This document shows positions 45,708 to 54,777 of a stretch of DNA of 64,000 nt, one piece after another (the first letter of the stretch is position 1; each line of letters begins with the position of its first letter). This DNA comes from Bradyrhizobium sp. LTSP885 (GTDB lineage Bacteria > Pseudomonadota > Alphaproteobacteria > Rhizobiales > Xanthobacteraceae). A program made the position numbers and the translations under genes. The notes beneath the pieces were generated by a model. The model worked only from the letters and a program-made list of their open reading frames with translations. It was not told the origin of the DNA and ran no database searches. The DNA lies in contig NZ_JYMT01000006.1 of NCBI RefSeq assembly GCF_000938305.1, positions 124,001 through 188,000 on the forward strand, given 5' to 3'.

Positions 45708-48322
45708 TCCGAAAGAGGGACTCTTTCGCGGCCAGAAGGGAGCTTCCGGGTCATCGATCGACCTGGTTCATGAGCCTGCCGGCCGCGGAGGCAAACGGAG
45801 CGGGGGCGCTTTCGCGGCTCCCCTACTCGCTCCGAGTCCTTGCGGAAAACCTTCTGCGTGGGGAGGATGGAATATCCGTCGATGCTGCCCAAATAGCGTC
45901 GCTCGGCTCGTGGCCGGAACGGGGTCGTTCCGAGGCCATCGTTTCCTTCCTGCCTGGCCGGATCCTGATGCAGGACTCGGCCGGCCTTCCGGTCCTCGCC
46001 GATCTCGCCGCCCTTTCCGAGGCGGCCGCTGAGTTGAACGCTAATGCGGACAGCGTCGCTCCGAGACTGCCAATCGACCTGATCGTCGATCATGCCGTCG
46101 AAGCCGACGTATGGGGGCATCCGGACGCCGACCTTTCCAATCGAAGGATCGAGATCGAAAGGCATGCAGCGCGCTTTCGCTTCATAAAGTGGTCCCAGCA
46201 AAGGTTTCCCCAAATGCGCGTCGCTCCGCCGGGAGCCGGGATCTGCCATCAATTGAACCTTGAAGTGATCGCCGACCTCGTGCGCTGCGCCGATCTCGAC
46301 GAAGGACGGATGGCTGGCTTCGACACGGTCATCGGAACCGACAGTCACACCACCATGATCAACGCACTCGGTGTGCTCGGATGGGGGGTCGGAGGGATCG
46401 AAGCTACTGCCGCTCTGCTGGGCGAGCCTATGTCGATGAAAATACCCGAGGTCTACGGCGTGAGGTTGTCGGGCCGAATACAGGACGGCGTCCTTGCGAC
46501 GGACGTCGCGCTGTCCCTGACGGCCATGCTGCGGAAGCACGATCTTGTGCAGCGTTTCGTCGAATTCTACGGCCCCGGCACCGCGTCGTTGAAGGTGCCA
46601 GATCGGGCAACGATTGCCAACATGGCTCCCGAATACGGCGCGACGATGGGATATTTCGCTCCGGATGCGCTCACTCTCGATTACCTCGCGCGAACGGGCA
46701 GGCCCGAGGACGAACGGAGAAGGACTGAGGCATTCCTTCGTGCCCAGAACATGCTCCGCGGCGACTCCGACCCCGAACCTGTCTACACCAAGGTCATCGA
46801 TTTCGATCTTTCGACCGTAGAGAGGACGGTAGCCGGTCCGAGCCTCCCTTCTTCGAAACTCGGCCTCGCCGACGTGAGCCGCACCCTGCCTCCGACGAAC
46901 GGATCGTCGGCGCTCGACCACGGGGCCGTGGTCATCGCCTCGATCACGTCGTGCACCAACACGTCCAATCCCAGGGCACTGGTGGCCGCAGGGCTGCTTG
47001 CGAAGAAAGCTTGTGAGAAAGGCCTCGCGACGGCCTCATGGACGAAAACGACGTTCTCTCCAGGTTCGAGAGTCGCCTCCGAAATGCTCGTCGACCTGGG
47101 CCTCCAGATCTACCTCGACAAACTCGGCTTCAACGTTGTCGGGCACGGCTGCATGACATGCATGGGAAATTCCGGACCTCTCGATGAAGCGGTCGAGCGC
47201 GAGATTCGCGACAAGGACGTTGCCGCAGCTGCAGTGCTATCGGGAAACCGAAATTTCGAAGGGCGTATCCATCCGCTCTGTCGTCTCGCCTACCTGGCGT
47301 CGCCTCCTCTGGTGGTCGCCTACGCGCTCGCAGGCACGACGAGGATCGAGCTCGACTCGGAACCGATCGGACAAGATCCTGAAGGATCGCCGGTATTCGT
47401 CGCGGACTTGCTGCCGCCGGACGACGAAATAGATTCGACCCTCGCTGCATTCGACATCCGCCACGCGAGCGGAGTCAATCGATCGGGATGGCTCAAGGGA
47501 GATTCGGCCTGGGAAGCATTGGCGGCGCCCGAGCAGGATAAATTTCCCTGGGAGGGCTCGTCAGGAATGATCCGCCGACCTCCCTTCCTCTCGGTTGAAG
47601 CTACTCGCCCGCTGTTCGAAGCCGATCTCGCGGGCATCCGCGCACTCGCCGTTCTGGGTGACAACGTAACGACGGACCACATCTCTCCCGTATCGAGAAT
47701 TCTGCCGGAAAGCGAAGCCGGCATGTGGTTGAAGGCTCAGGACGTCCGGGACGAAGATCTGGGCAGCTTCAGTTCGCGCAGATTGAACCACGACGTCATG
47801 ATCCGGGGCGGTTTCGCAAACCCCAAGATCAGGAACAGGATCGTCGTCGGGACGGAAGGCGGCTTGACAAAGGTATGGCCCGAGGGACGCACGCTCCCGA
47901 TTCACGAAGCGGCTCGCATCTACCGGGAGCGGGACGTTCCGTTGATCGTCGTCGCGGGCAGGAATTATGGTGCCGGCTCCGCGCGTGACTGGGCGGCCAA
48001 GGTGACCCGGTTGCTCGGCGTTCGGGCCATCGTGGCAAGAAGCTTCGAACGCATACACAGAACCAATCTAGTCGCATTCGGCATATTGCCTCTCGAACTA
48101 CCGGCGGAATTCGATTGCGATATCGACGGATCGGAGACCTTTGCGCTGACAGATATCGCTCAGGGTATCCGGCCCGACGGATGGATGCAGCTCGTCGTCA
48201 CGAAGAGCGACGGTACGGTGACAAGGGCGACCGTTCGCGCACGCATTGACACGTCAAGCGAAGCTAGTTGGATCGCTTGCGGCGGTCTGTTTTCGAAGGT
48301 CCTTTCCGAGATCTCGTCTTGA
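45704..48322 (+). CDS. Aconitase-family hydro-lyase, AcnA/AcnD type
   Basis: 872-residue iron-sulfur hydro-lyase. The 4Fe-4S ligands are Cys417 (SCTNTSNP), Cys483 and Cys486 (HGCMTCMGNSGP). Substrate-binding stretches are GTDSHTTMINALGVLGWGVGG and the swivelling domain GRNYGAGSARDWAAK with RSFERIHRTNL. The size and motifs match the monomeric AcnA / 2-methyl-cis-aconitate hydratase AcnD group; PrpC and PrpF are not nearby, so methylcitrate is not assured. It starts 4 bp inside the RraA gene (ATGA-type coupling) and its 3' end overlaps the convergent LysR gene by 59 bp. A second, different aconitase is at 61.4 kb. Confidence 0.92.
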   Translation: MIRKRDSFAARRELPGHRSTWFMSLPAAEANGAGALSRLPYSLRVLAENLLRGEDGISVDAAQIASLGSWPERGRSEAIVSFLPGRILMQDSAGLPVLADLAALSEAAAELNANADSVAPRLPIDLIVDHAVEADVWGHPDADLSNRRIEIERHAARFRFIKWSQQRFPQMRVAPPGAGICHQLNLEVIADLVRCADLDEGRMAGFDTVIGTDSHTTMINALGVLGWGVGGIEATAALLGEPMSMKIPEVYGVRLSGRIQDGVLATDVALSLTAMLRKHDLVQRFVEFYGPGTASLKVPDRATIANMAPEYGATMGYFAPDALTLDYLARTGRPEDERRRTEAFLRAQNMLRGDSDPEPVYTKVIDFDLSTVERTVAGPSLPSSKLGLADVSRTLPPTNGSSALDHGAVVIASITSCTNTSNPRALVAAGLLAKKACEKGLATASWTKTTFSPGSRVASEMLVDLGLQIYLDKLGFNVVGHGCMTCMGNSGPLDEAVEREIRDKDVAAAAVLSGNRNFEGRIHPLCRLAYLASPPLVVAYALAGTTRIELDSEPIGQDPEGSPVFVADLLPPDDEIDSTLAAFDIRHASGVNRSGWLKGDSAWEALAAPEQDKFPWEGSSGMIRRPPFLSVEATRPLFEADLAGIRALAVLGDNVTTDHISPVSRILPESEAGMWLKAQDVRDEDLGSFSSRRLNHDVMIRGGFANPKIRNRIVVGTEGGLTKVWPEGRTLPIHEAARIYRERDVPLIVVAGRNYGAGSARDWAAKVTRLLGVRAIVARSFERIHRTNLVAFGILPLELPAEFDCDIDGSETFALTDIAQGIRPDGWMQLVVTKSDGTVTRATVRARIDTSSEASWIACGGLFSKVLSEISS

Positions 48323-49238
48323 CCGCAGAAGCGCCCGCTCCGACCATCTCCTTCAAAGTCTTCATGATTTCGAGCACTTGATGGGTGGCAGGCGAAAGAT
48401 AGCGCCCTTTCTGATGAACAACGCCTATCCTACGCCTCATCTTCAACTCGTCGACCTTCAGATCCCTGAGAAACTCGGCGTTCGTGCCCTCCTCGAGATT
48501 TCTGCTGGAAATGAAGCTGAGGAAGTTCGTGGTCGCGATCAGGCGAGGCATCAGCGAAATGTTGTTGGTCTCGATCTGCACCTGCGGCGGATGCAGGCCC
48601 GCCGCCGCGAAACGCTGATCGAGCCACTGCCTCGTGGCGACGGAGGGCGCCGGCAGGACCCATCCAAATCCCACCATGTCCACGACCTTCGGTCGCGTCC
48701 TCCTGACCACAAGAGGATGCTCCCTGCTTGCTGCGACCACCACTTCGTCTCTGCCAAGGTCGTGGCAGGTGAACTCCAGTTCGTCGACCTCGGTTATTGG
48801 GCCGACGACCAGGTCTATGCGGTTGGCGCGGAGTGCGGTCCTGAGCACGTCGTTCATGCCTATCGAAAGCTCAACTTTCACCCCGGGCGACTTCGACAAT
48901 AGGGTCCTACATACCTCGGGCAGGAAGTATTCGGCTGTCGTTGCGCCGGTGCCGATCCGCACGTGCCCGGCCAACCCCCTCGATACGTCGTGAATTTCGC
49001 GCAGCGTGTCGGCGAACGCCGTTCGAAGATCCTTCGATCGGTCGAGCAGTATCTCGCCGACGTTCGTCAGCTTGATGCCCCGACCCGACCGGACGAACAG
49101 CTTGGTGGAAATCCCCTCCTCCAGCCGCCGAATGCACTTGGTGAGCGTGGGTTGACTTCGGCCTACGCGCATCGCCGCGCGGCCCAGGTGCCCCTCTTCG
49201 GCGATGGCCACGAAGTACTCCAGATCCCTGATGTTCAT
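48264..49238 (-). CDS. LysR-family transcriptional regulator
   Basis: 324 residues. The N-terminal winged helix is RDLEYFVAIAEEGHLGRAAMRVGRSQPTLTKCIRRLE (in pieces, residues 4-40). The two-lobe effector domain follows (HVRIGTGATTAEYFLP and onward). It is transcribed away from the aldehyde dehydrogenase - flavoprotein - hydroxyacid dehydrogenase operon, the standard layout for a LysR activator of its neighbour. A perfect palindrome lies only 3 bp above its start codon. It probably senses a pathway intermediate. Its 3' end overlaps the aconitase gene. Confidence 0.92.
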   Translation of the reverse strand: MNIRDLEYFVAIAEEGHLGRAAMRVGRSQPTLTKCIRRLEEGISTKLFVRSGRGIKLTNVGEILLDRSKDLRTAFADTLREIHDVSRGLAGHVRIGTGATTAEYFLPEVCRTLLSKSPGVKVELSIGMNDVLRTALRANRIDLVVGPITEVDELEFTCHDLGRDEVVVAASREHPLVVRRTRPKVVDMVGFGWVLPAPSVATRQWLDQRFAAAGLHPPQVQIETNNISLMPRLIATTNFLSFISSRNLEEGTNAEFLRDLKVDELKMRRRIGVVHQKGRYLSPATHQVLEIMKTLKEMVGAGASAVKTRSRKGPSKTDRRKRSN

Positions 49239-49241
49239 CCT

Positions 49242-49256
49242 ATTACCCGGGGTAAT
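49242..49256. promoter_or_regulatory. LysR-type operator (T-N11-A palindrome)
   Basis: Perfect inverted repeat ATTACCC-G-GGGTAAT containing the T-N11-A core expected of LysR regulators. Its position next to the lysR start codon fits negative autoregulation together with activation of the divergent operon. The rest of the gap to 49421 shows no copy of the GntR operator. Confidence 0.7.
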
Positions 49257-49421
49257 GAGTCGTTGGCAAAAAGCAATTAGACTTCATGAGACGGTTGCCT
49301 GACAACCCATATGTCAATCCTCCTTCCGGCGATGGCCGCAGGTCCCGATGCCGATCGTCCGACCGGCGGAGGGCCCGTCGATGGCCGACGGAAGCGGGCA
49401 ACTCCGTTCGGAGCAATAGCA

Positions 49422-50900
49422 GTGAAAAGATACGAACTGTTCATCGACGGGAAGTGGTGCGCACCAAGCTCTAACGAGTGGTTCGAGACGATCGAGCCCT
49501 ATTCCGGCCAGGCGTGGGCGGAAATTCCTCGCGCGACGAAGGCGGATGCAGATCACGCGGTGGAAGCCGCGCATCGAGCATTCCTGTCTCCCGAATGGGC
49601 CGATATGAGCGCAGCCCGCCGCGGCGCCCTTTTGCGCAAGCTTGCCGATCTGGTCGAAGCGAACGCGGACCACCTCGGGAGGATTGAGCAACGCGACAAC
49701 GGCAAGCTGATCGCCGAAGTGAGTGGCCAGGTGCGGAACGTCGCGGGATGGTTCCACTATTATGCCGGCCTCGCCGACAAGGTGGCGGGTTCCGTGGTGC
49801 CCATGCCAAGACCGGATGTATTCAACTACACCAAGTACGAACCGCTGGGCGTCGTTGTCGCGATTACCCCCTGGAATTCGCCTCTTGCCCTGAACTCATG
49901 GAAGATGGCGCCGGCGCTTGCCGCCGGCAATACGATCGTGATCAAGCCCTCCGAGTTCACATCGGCGTCTTTGCTGGAGTTCGCAATGCTGGCCGAAGAG
50001 GCAGGCTTTCCAAAGGGGGTCGTCAACGTCGTCACGGGTTTCGGAGCGGACGTCGGCGATGCCCTGGTACGTCATCCCAAGACGGCCAAGATCGCCTTCA
50101 CCGGCGGCGAGATAGGGGGACGGGCCGTCAACGAGGCGGCCGCTTCGGACTTCAAGAAAGTAACGCTGGAACTCGGCGGAAAATCTCCGAACATCGTATT
50201 CGACGACGCGGACATGGACCAGGCGGTGCGGGGAGCGGTCGCCGGCATCTTCGCGGCAACGGGTCAGACGTGTATGGCCGGTTCGCGGCTTCTTCTACAG
50301 GATTCGATTCACGACAAATTCATCGAGCGGCTCGTTCTGCTCGCAAAATCGGCTCGCATCGGCGACCCATCGAAGATGGAGACTGAAGTGGGACCGGTGG
50401 CGACAAGACCGCAATTCGAAAAGATCCTGCGGATGATCGAAATGGCAAAAGCGGAGGGCGCCAGGTGCATCCTCGGAGGACATGCTTTGTCCGGCGAGGG
50501 GTACGGTCAGGGCCAATTCGTCGCCCCTACGATCTTCGTCGACGTCACGAATGAAATGAAGATCGCGCAGCAAGAGGTATTCGGACCCGTATTGTCGATA
50601 ATACGCTTCAAGGATGAGGATGATGCGATTAGGATTGCCAACGACGTGGTTTTTGGATTGGCTGCAGGCGTTTGGACGCAAAATCTCCATCGTGCGCTCT
50701 ACTGCGTCGACCGCATTCGGGCCGGTACGGTATGGGTCAACAATTATCGATCTACCAGCTTCGCTACTCCTTTTGGAGGTTACAAGCGAAGCGGTCTGGG
50801 CCGCGAAGGCGGCGTCGAAGCGATCAAGGAATACCTCCAGGTGAAGAGCGTCTGGATTACAACAAAACCCGACCGGAAGAATCCATTCGCTCTCGGCTAA
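49422..50900 (+). CDS. Aldehyde dehydrogenase (copy 3, betaine/hydroxymuconic-type)
   Basis: 492-residue NAD(P)-dependent aldehyde dehydrogenase of the classical class: oxyanion Asn152 in ITPWNSPL, base Glu250 in LELGGKSP, nucleophile Cys284 in GQTCMAGSR, and the C-terminal FGGYKRSGLGREGG loop. It differs from the two LELGS-type enzymes earlier in the island. I prefer the GTG at 49422 with GGAG 8 bp upstream because the family consensus begins there; an ATG at 49311 would add 37 poorly conserved residues. It is first in a LysR-associated operon with a flavoprotein and a 2-hydroxyacid dehydrogenase. Confidence 0.9.
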   Translation: MKRYELFIDGKWCAPSSNEWFETIEPYSGQAWAEIPRATKADADHAVEAAHRAFLSPEWADMSAARRGALLRKLADLVEANADHLGRIEQRDNGKLIAEVSGQVRNVAGWFHYYAGLADKVAGSVVPMPRPDVFNYTKYEPLGVVVAITPWNSPLALNSWKMAPALAAGNTIVIKPSEFTSASLLEFAMLAEEAGFPKGVVNVVTGFGADVGDALVRHPKTAKIAFTGGEIGGRAVNEAAASDFKKVTLELGGKSPNIVFDDADMDQAVRGAVAGIFAATGQTCMAGSRLLLQDSIHDKFIERLVLLAKSARIGDPSKMETEVGPVATRPQFEKILRMIEMAKAEGARCILGGHALSGEGYGQGQFVAPTIFVDVTNEMKIAQQEVFGPVLSIIRFKDEDDAIRIANDVVFGLAAGVWTQNLHRALYCVDRIRAGTVWVNNYRSTSFATPFGGYKRSGLGREGGVEAIKEYLQVKSVWITTKPDRKNPFALG

Positions 50901-50937
50901 GCATCCGGCGTATTCAAAGACCGGACGGGGAGGCACA

Positions 50938-52395
50938 ATGAAGGAAACCAACAGCGATATCGTGATCGTGGGATCTGGCGTCGCGGGCCTCTCCGCGGCC
51001 GTCACCGCCTTGCAAGCGGGCCTGAGCGTCACGGTGGTGGAGCGCGCGCCACTTGAAGACTTCGGCGGAAACAGCCGATGGACCGACGCCTACGTCAGAA
51101 TGAAGAATGAAAGCGAGATTTCCGACGATTTCGAGGAGACCTTTGCGGCCAACGCCGGAACCAATCTCGATCCCAACGTCCTGATAGCGGCCGGCTCTTC
51201 CTATCACGACTGGCCTGACTACGTGAAAGCACATCCGTTCACCGACCCCGAAATCGTTTCCCAGTTCGCAAATCATGTTCCGCAGACGGTAGCGTGGCTA
51301 AAGACGCTCGGAGTTAAGTTCGAGCCCCACGCCATCTATCATTTGACGCAGAACACGACGCGGCTGGCGGCTTCCGGTGGCGGCCTGGCTATCATCGAAA
51401 GGCTGGCCGAAGAAGCCAAGGCTCTGGGCGCGACGGTGCTCTATCGCACGTGCGCCATCGACCTCGTGATCGGCGACGACGGCGCAGTTACGGGCATCCT
51501 CGCGACCGATCCCGACGGAAAGCGGAAGAAGATATCCGCGCGCTCGATTGTGCTCGCTTCGGGCGGCTATCAGGGCAACCTCGAGATGCTGACCCACTAC
51601 ATGGGCAAGCGTGCCGTCAATATCCGGCCAGTAGCGAGGGGTGGCTATTACAACAAGGGCGAAGGCATCCGCATGGCGCTGAAGGCCGGCGCGGCGCCGG
51701 CTGGAGACTTCGGTTCATATCATGCCGAACCGATGGATCCGCGCTCCAAGCAAGCGGGTCCCGTGATCTTCATCTATCCTTACGGGATCCTGGTCAATAA
51801 GGCTGGAGCACGATTTCTCGACGAAGCTCCGGGAACGAGCGATGCCTCCTACGACGAGATAACGCGGACTATCGCCGACCAGAAGGACGGCCTAGCATAC
51901 GTCATCTTCGATTCGAAGGTTGAGGGAATTCCTCGCTGGAGGACCAGCATCCGCTCGGAGGTCCCTGCCATAGAAGCTCCGACACTCGAACGCCTGATCG
52001 AAAAGCTGGGACTTCCTATCGCCGAGACCACGTCGACGATTGCGGCCTACAACGCCGCTTGCGGCGACTCCGGAACTTGGGATCCGGTGCGGCTCGACGG
52101 TCTAGCGACCTCCGGTCTCGTGCCCCGGAAGTCGAATTGGTCGCTCACCATCGACAAGCCGCCGTTCATGGCCTTTCCGATCATTTCCGGAAATTGCTTC
52201 ACGTTCGGCGGCTTGAAGGTCAACAGCAACGCGCAAGTACTCGACTCCGACGGAAAGGCGATGCGGGGCCTCTACGCGGCGGGAGAGACCGTGGGCCTGT
52301 ATCATCAGGTCTATACTGGGTCGACGTCGGTCCTGCGGGGACTGGTATTCGGGCGCCTGGCGGCCACGCACGCGGCGGGCCGCAACGAATTCTAG
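50938..52395 (+). CDS. FAD-dependent dehydrogenase, fumarate reductase/TcuA-like
   Basis: 485-residue flavoprotein. The FAD motif is DIVIVGSGVAGLSAAVTAL, the family stretch is FGGNSRWTDAYVRMKNE near 40-58, the second dinucleotide strand is SIVLASGGYQGN near 205, and the C-terminal AAGETVGLYHQ contact follows. The GGNSR...R-x-K pattern resembles tricarballylate dehydrogenase TcuA, but no TcuB partner is adjacent. It probably oxidises or reduces a C-C bond next to a carboxylate. A GGGGAGG ribosome site precedes the ATG. It is co-directional with and 37 bp after the aldehyde dehydrogenase. Confidence 0.9.
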   Translation: MKETNSDIVIVGSGVAGLSAAVTALQAGLSVTVVERAPLEDFGGNSRWTDAYVRMKNESEISDDFEETFAANAGTNLDPNVLIAAGSSYHDWPDYVKAHPFTDPEIVSQFANHVPQTVAWLKTLGVKFEPHAIYHLTQNTTRLAASGGGLAIIERLAEEAKALGATVLYRTCAIDLVIGDDGAVTGILATDPDGKRKKISARSIVLASGGYQGNLEMLTHYMGKRAVNIRPVARGGYYNKGEGIRMALKAGAAPAGDFGSYHAEPMDPRSKQAGPVIFIYPYGILVNKAGARFLDEAPGTSDASYDEITRTIADQKDGLAYVIFDSKVEGIPRWRTSIRSEVPAIEAPTLERLIEKLGLPIAETTSTIAAYNAACGDSGTWDPVRLDGLATSGLVPRKSNWSLTIDKPPFMAFPIISGNCFTFGGLKVNSNAQVLDSDGKAMRGLYAAGETVGLYHQVYTGSTSVLRGLVFGRLAATHAAGRNEF

Positions 52396-52443
52396 GCGAA
52401 GGTCCGAGACCCGCTTGTTCGTTTGATAGCTAGAAAGGCAAAC

Positions 52444-53370
52444 ATGCCGGCTGCCCTTTTTTCCAGCGAGTTCCAGGACTACGAGGAGTGGCGGCCTGCC
52501 CTCCTCTCCGCGTACCCCGAGCTGGACTTGCGCCTTTGGCCGGACGTCGGAGACCCGCGGGACATCGACGTCCTTCTCGTCTGGACGCCCCCCGCCGAAG
52601 CGCTTCGTTTTCCCAATCTGACTTTCGTTCAGACGCTCGGTGCCGGAATAGACCATCTGGCCGGGGTCGAGGTTCCAGCGCACGTGCAGCTCGCGAGACT
52701 GGTGGATCCGAAGCAGATCGACGGCTTCGTTGAATTCGTGGCGTCCGGCGTGCTTTCGTTCCATCGCGACCTGCAACTTTACGCGAAGGACAGAACTTCA
52801 CGGATATGGCGAAAACGACCCCGTCGGTTGGCGGCCGACCGGAAGGTCGGGATCATGGGCTTGGGCGAGATGGGGCAGCCATGCGCCGAGCGGCTCGCCT
52901 CTTTTGGTTTCTCCATGCGTGGTTGGAGCCTGTCGAGGAAGGATGTTCTGGGTGTTTCGACTTACGCGGGCGAGGCCGAACTCTCGGCGTTTCTTCGCGA
53001 TCTCGACATATTGGTCTGCGCTCTTCCCCTCACAGAGACGACGCGGGGTATCCTTGACCGCAAAACGTTCGCGCAACTAGCGCCTCGGGCCTGCGTGATC
53101 AACGTCGGCCGCGGTGGTCACTGCGTGGAATCCGACCTCCTTGACGCGATAAGATCGGGCCGGGTCGAGGGAGCTCTTCTGGACGTGACCGATTTGGAGC
53201 CGCTTCCCGACTGCAGCCCTCTATGGGAAGAACCAAGAATCCAGATCACTCCGCATATAGCGACTTCGCAGATAGCAAGCTCGGCAGCCGTGCTTGCGGC
53301 CGAGAATATCCGCCGCGTGCGCGCCGGCGCGCCGCCCGTCGGCCTGATAGATCGGAGCCGCCAATACTAG
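52444..53370 (+). CDS. D-2-hydroxyacid dehydrogenase, GhrA (glyoxylate/hydroxypyruvate reductase A) type
   Basis: 308-residue NAD(P)-dependent reductase. The cofactor motif is VGIMGLGEMGQPCAERLASFG, with catalytic Arg in CVINVGRGGHCVE and His in ITPHIATSQ. The GhrA group reduces glyoxylate, hydroxypyruvate or similar 2-oxo acids. The ATG at 52444 has GAAAGG 5 bp upstream and is preferred to an upstream TTG. It is last of the LysR-linked operon and also the last gene of the catabolic island; the gene style changes beyond it. Confidence 0.9.
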   Translation: MPAALFSSEFQDYEEWRPALLSAYPELDLRLWPDVGDPRDIDVLLVWTPPAEALRFPNLTFVQTLGAGIDHLAGVEVPAHVQLARLVDPKQIDGFVEFVASGVLSFHRDLQLYAKDRTSRIWRKRPRRLAADRKVGIMGLGEMGQPCAERLASFGFSMRGWSLSRKDVLGVSTYAGEAELSAFLRDLDILVCALPLTETTRGILDRKTFAQLAPRACVINVGRGGHCVESDLLDAIRSGRVEGALLDVTDLEPLPDCSPLWEEPRIQITPHIATSQIASSAAVLAAENIRRVRAGAPPVGLIDRSRQY

Positions 53371-53655
53371 CGTGCAACCCATGGATGGCCGACGACGTCA
53401 CCTCGCGGTCGCGCTCCGTGCATGCTCCGGAGGTACACGATAGACCGAGCGCACGTTGGCCGATCATTTCTGCAGATGGGCTTGCAAACTCTGGCGCCGG
53501 CGGCCTCGCGTAGCTATGCCGATCTGCGTTGGTTCGAACCTCTGTCACGTCGTTTCGTCCCGTTCCTCCAAGGCTAGAACTCGCTCAAATACGGCATATC
53601 GCGCTCGAAGATATGGGCAAGGTGGTTGCTTACATTGTTTAGAATCATCATTGCG
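53371..53655. other. Gene-free junction at the right border of the catabolic island
   Basis: 285 bp between two convergent genes (GhrA-type dehydrogenase and the yellow-family protein). I see no credible coding frame, no tRNA, no insertion sequence, no direct repeat and no copy of the GntR operator. Small open frames on both strands here have no recognisable family. Confidence 0.5.
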
Positions 53656-54777
53656 TCAGCGTGAAACAATGCCGGCTGCCAGGGGCTTGAAGCGATAGAT
53701 TAGGTAAGGCGTCTTGTTTTCAGCCTTTCCACCGTGAAACATGGCCGCAGCGGACACCTGCGAGGCCGAAACGTACATGTAACCGTCTGGCGAATACGAA
53801 ATACCGTCGGGCCAAACCATCTGCGGATCGCTGGCGAGCGTCCGATATTTACGGTCCGGCGTGATTACACCGATCGATTTCGTCTCGACAGCGGTCAAAT
53901 AGATATTCCCTGCGAAGTCGATTGACAGCCCTCCGTTGTTCGGCTTGTCCGAGTAACGCTCTACCTTTGCGCTCAGTTGGGCACTCGAAAGAGCTTGGTC
54001 GTTCAAATCGGCCACCCGAATGCGATACAGACTACGGCCGCTCAGTGGCGCGTAGTAGAGCCAATCGGCCTTCGCATCCATGGTGATTCCATCACAGCCC
54101 ACCTTGATGATCGTTGGCTTGCCGTCCTTGCCGGGGACAGTCAGGTCATTGCCGTCGACGGTAATTGGAACGTTCTCTGGGATAGTCGACTTGTCGCCTT
54201 CGAGAACCCGCCGGGTGAGCCCGGTATCCATGTCGATAACGAGGATCGCCGCCTGTGAACCGTCACCGCCCGGTCCGATATCTTCGTCGGCGATGTAGAA
54301 CTTATGGTTCTTGTGGTCGATGACGATGTCTTGCGGTTGCGATCCGGGCCGCGTCACAGGCTCAGGCATATAGTAAATGCGCTCAAGCCTATTTGCGCGG
54401 GTATTCCAACCAACCAGCTTTGGCGTGATATGGGTGCGGAAACCCATGTCGATGATCCAAACGACACCATCCTCGTCGGACCGCAACCCCAAGACGCTGT
54501 CCAGATACTGGTCACTCCCCTCACGCGGCGTGTTCCATTCCGCATTTGGGAATGGCTCGAACGTCGTCGGCGAGGTGAGTTTCGCCACGCGCACATCCGG
54601 ACTGTAAAATGGGTGATGACTAAAGATAACCTGATTGTCGGGCGTGAACGCGACGTTGCCAACGGATTGTGGCAATCTAGCAAATATCTCGGCGGTCACG
54701 GTGTTGGATTGCTGTTGCGATAAAGCTGGCGTCGCTGCCGCGAGCGCGGCAATGAGAGCGGGCACGATGATGCGCAC
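53656..54777 (-). CDS. Major royal jelly/yellow-family (beta-propeller) secreted protein
   Basis: About 373 residues. The signal peptide is RIIVPALIAALAAATPALSQ, cleaved near AALA/ALSQ. The body has family marks YLDSVLGLRSDEDGVVWIID near 75-95, PQDIVIDHKNHKFYIAD and GCDGITMDAKADWLYY, as in the yellow/MRJP family (L-dopachrome tautomerase-related in eukaryotes). The bacterial role is unknown; the six-bladed propeller may bind or hydrolyse a small molecule. I start at a GTG with AAGGGG 8 bp upstream, which puts the signal peptide at the N-terminus; the ATG at 54840 would add 21 hydrophilic residues. It is divergent from the HxlR regulator. Confidence 0.85.
   Translation of the reverse strand: MRIIVPALIAALAAATPALSQQQSNTVTAEIFARLPQSVGNVAFTPDNQVIFSHHPFYSPDVRVAKLTSPTTFEPFPNAEWNTPREGSDQYLDSVLGLRSDEDGVVWIIDMGFRTHITPKLVGWNTRANRLERIYYMPEPVTRPGSQPQDIVIDHKNHKFYIADEDIGPGGDGSQAAILVIDMDTGLTRRVLEGDKSTIPENVPITVDGNDLTVPGKDGKPTIIKVGCDGITMDAKADWLYYAPLSGRSLYRIRVADLNDQALSSAQLSAKVERYSDKPNNGGLSIDFAGNIYLTAVETKSIGVITPDRKYRTLASDPQMVWPDGISYSPDGYMYVSASQVSAAAMFHGGKAENKTPYLIYRFKPLAAGIVSR

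Noticed and set aside
45668..46921. Long minus-strand open frame (417 codons) opposite the aconitase gene
   Set aside because: It is the antisense shadow of a well-conserved gene; the product is Arg/His-rich with no family and no ribosome site.
49239..49421. GntR operator in front of the third aldehyde dehydrogenase
   Set aside because: No TTGTATAC-like arm pair is present; only the LysR-type palindrome is.
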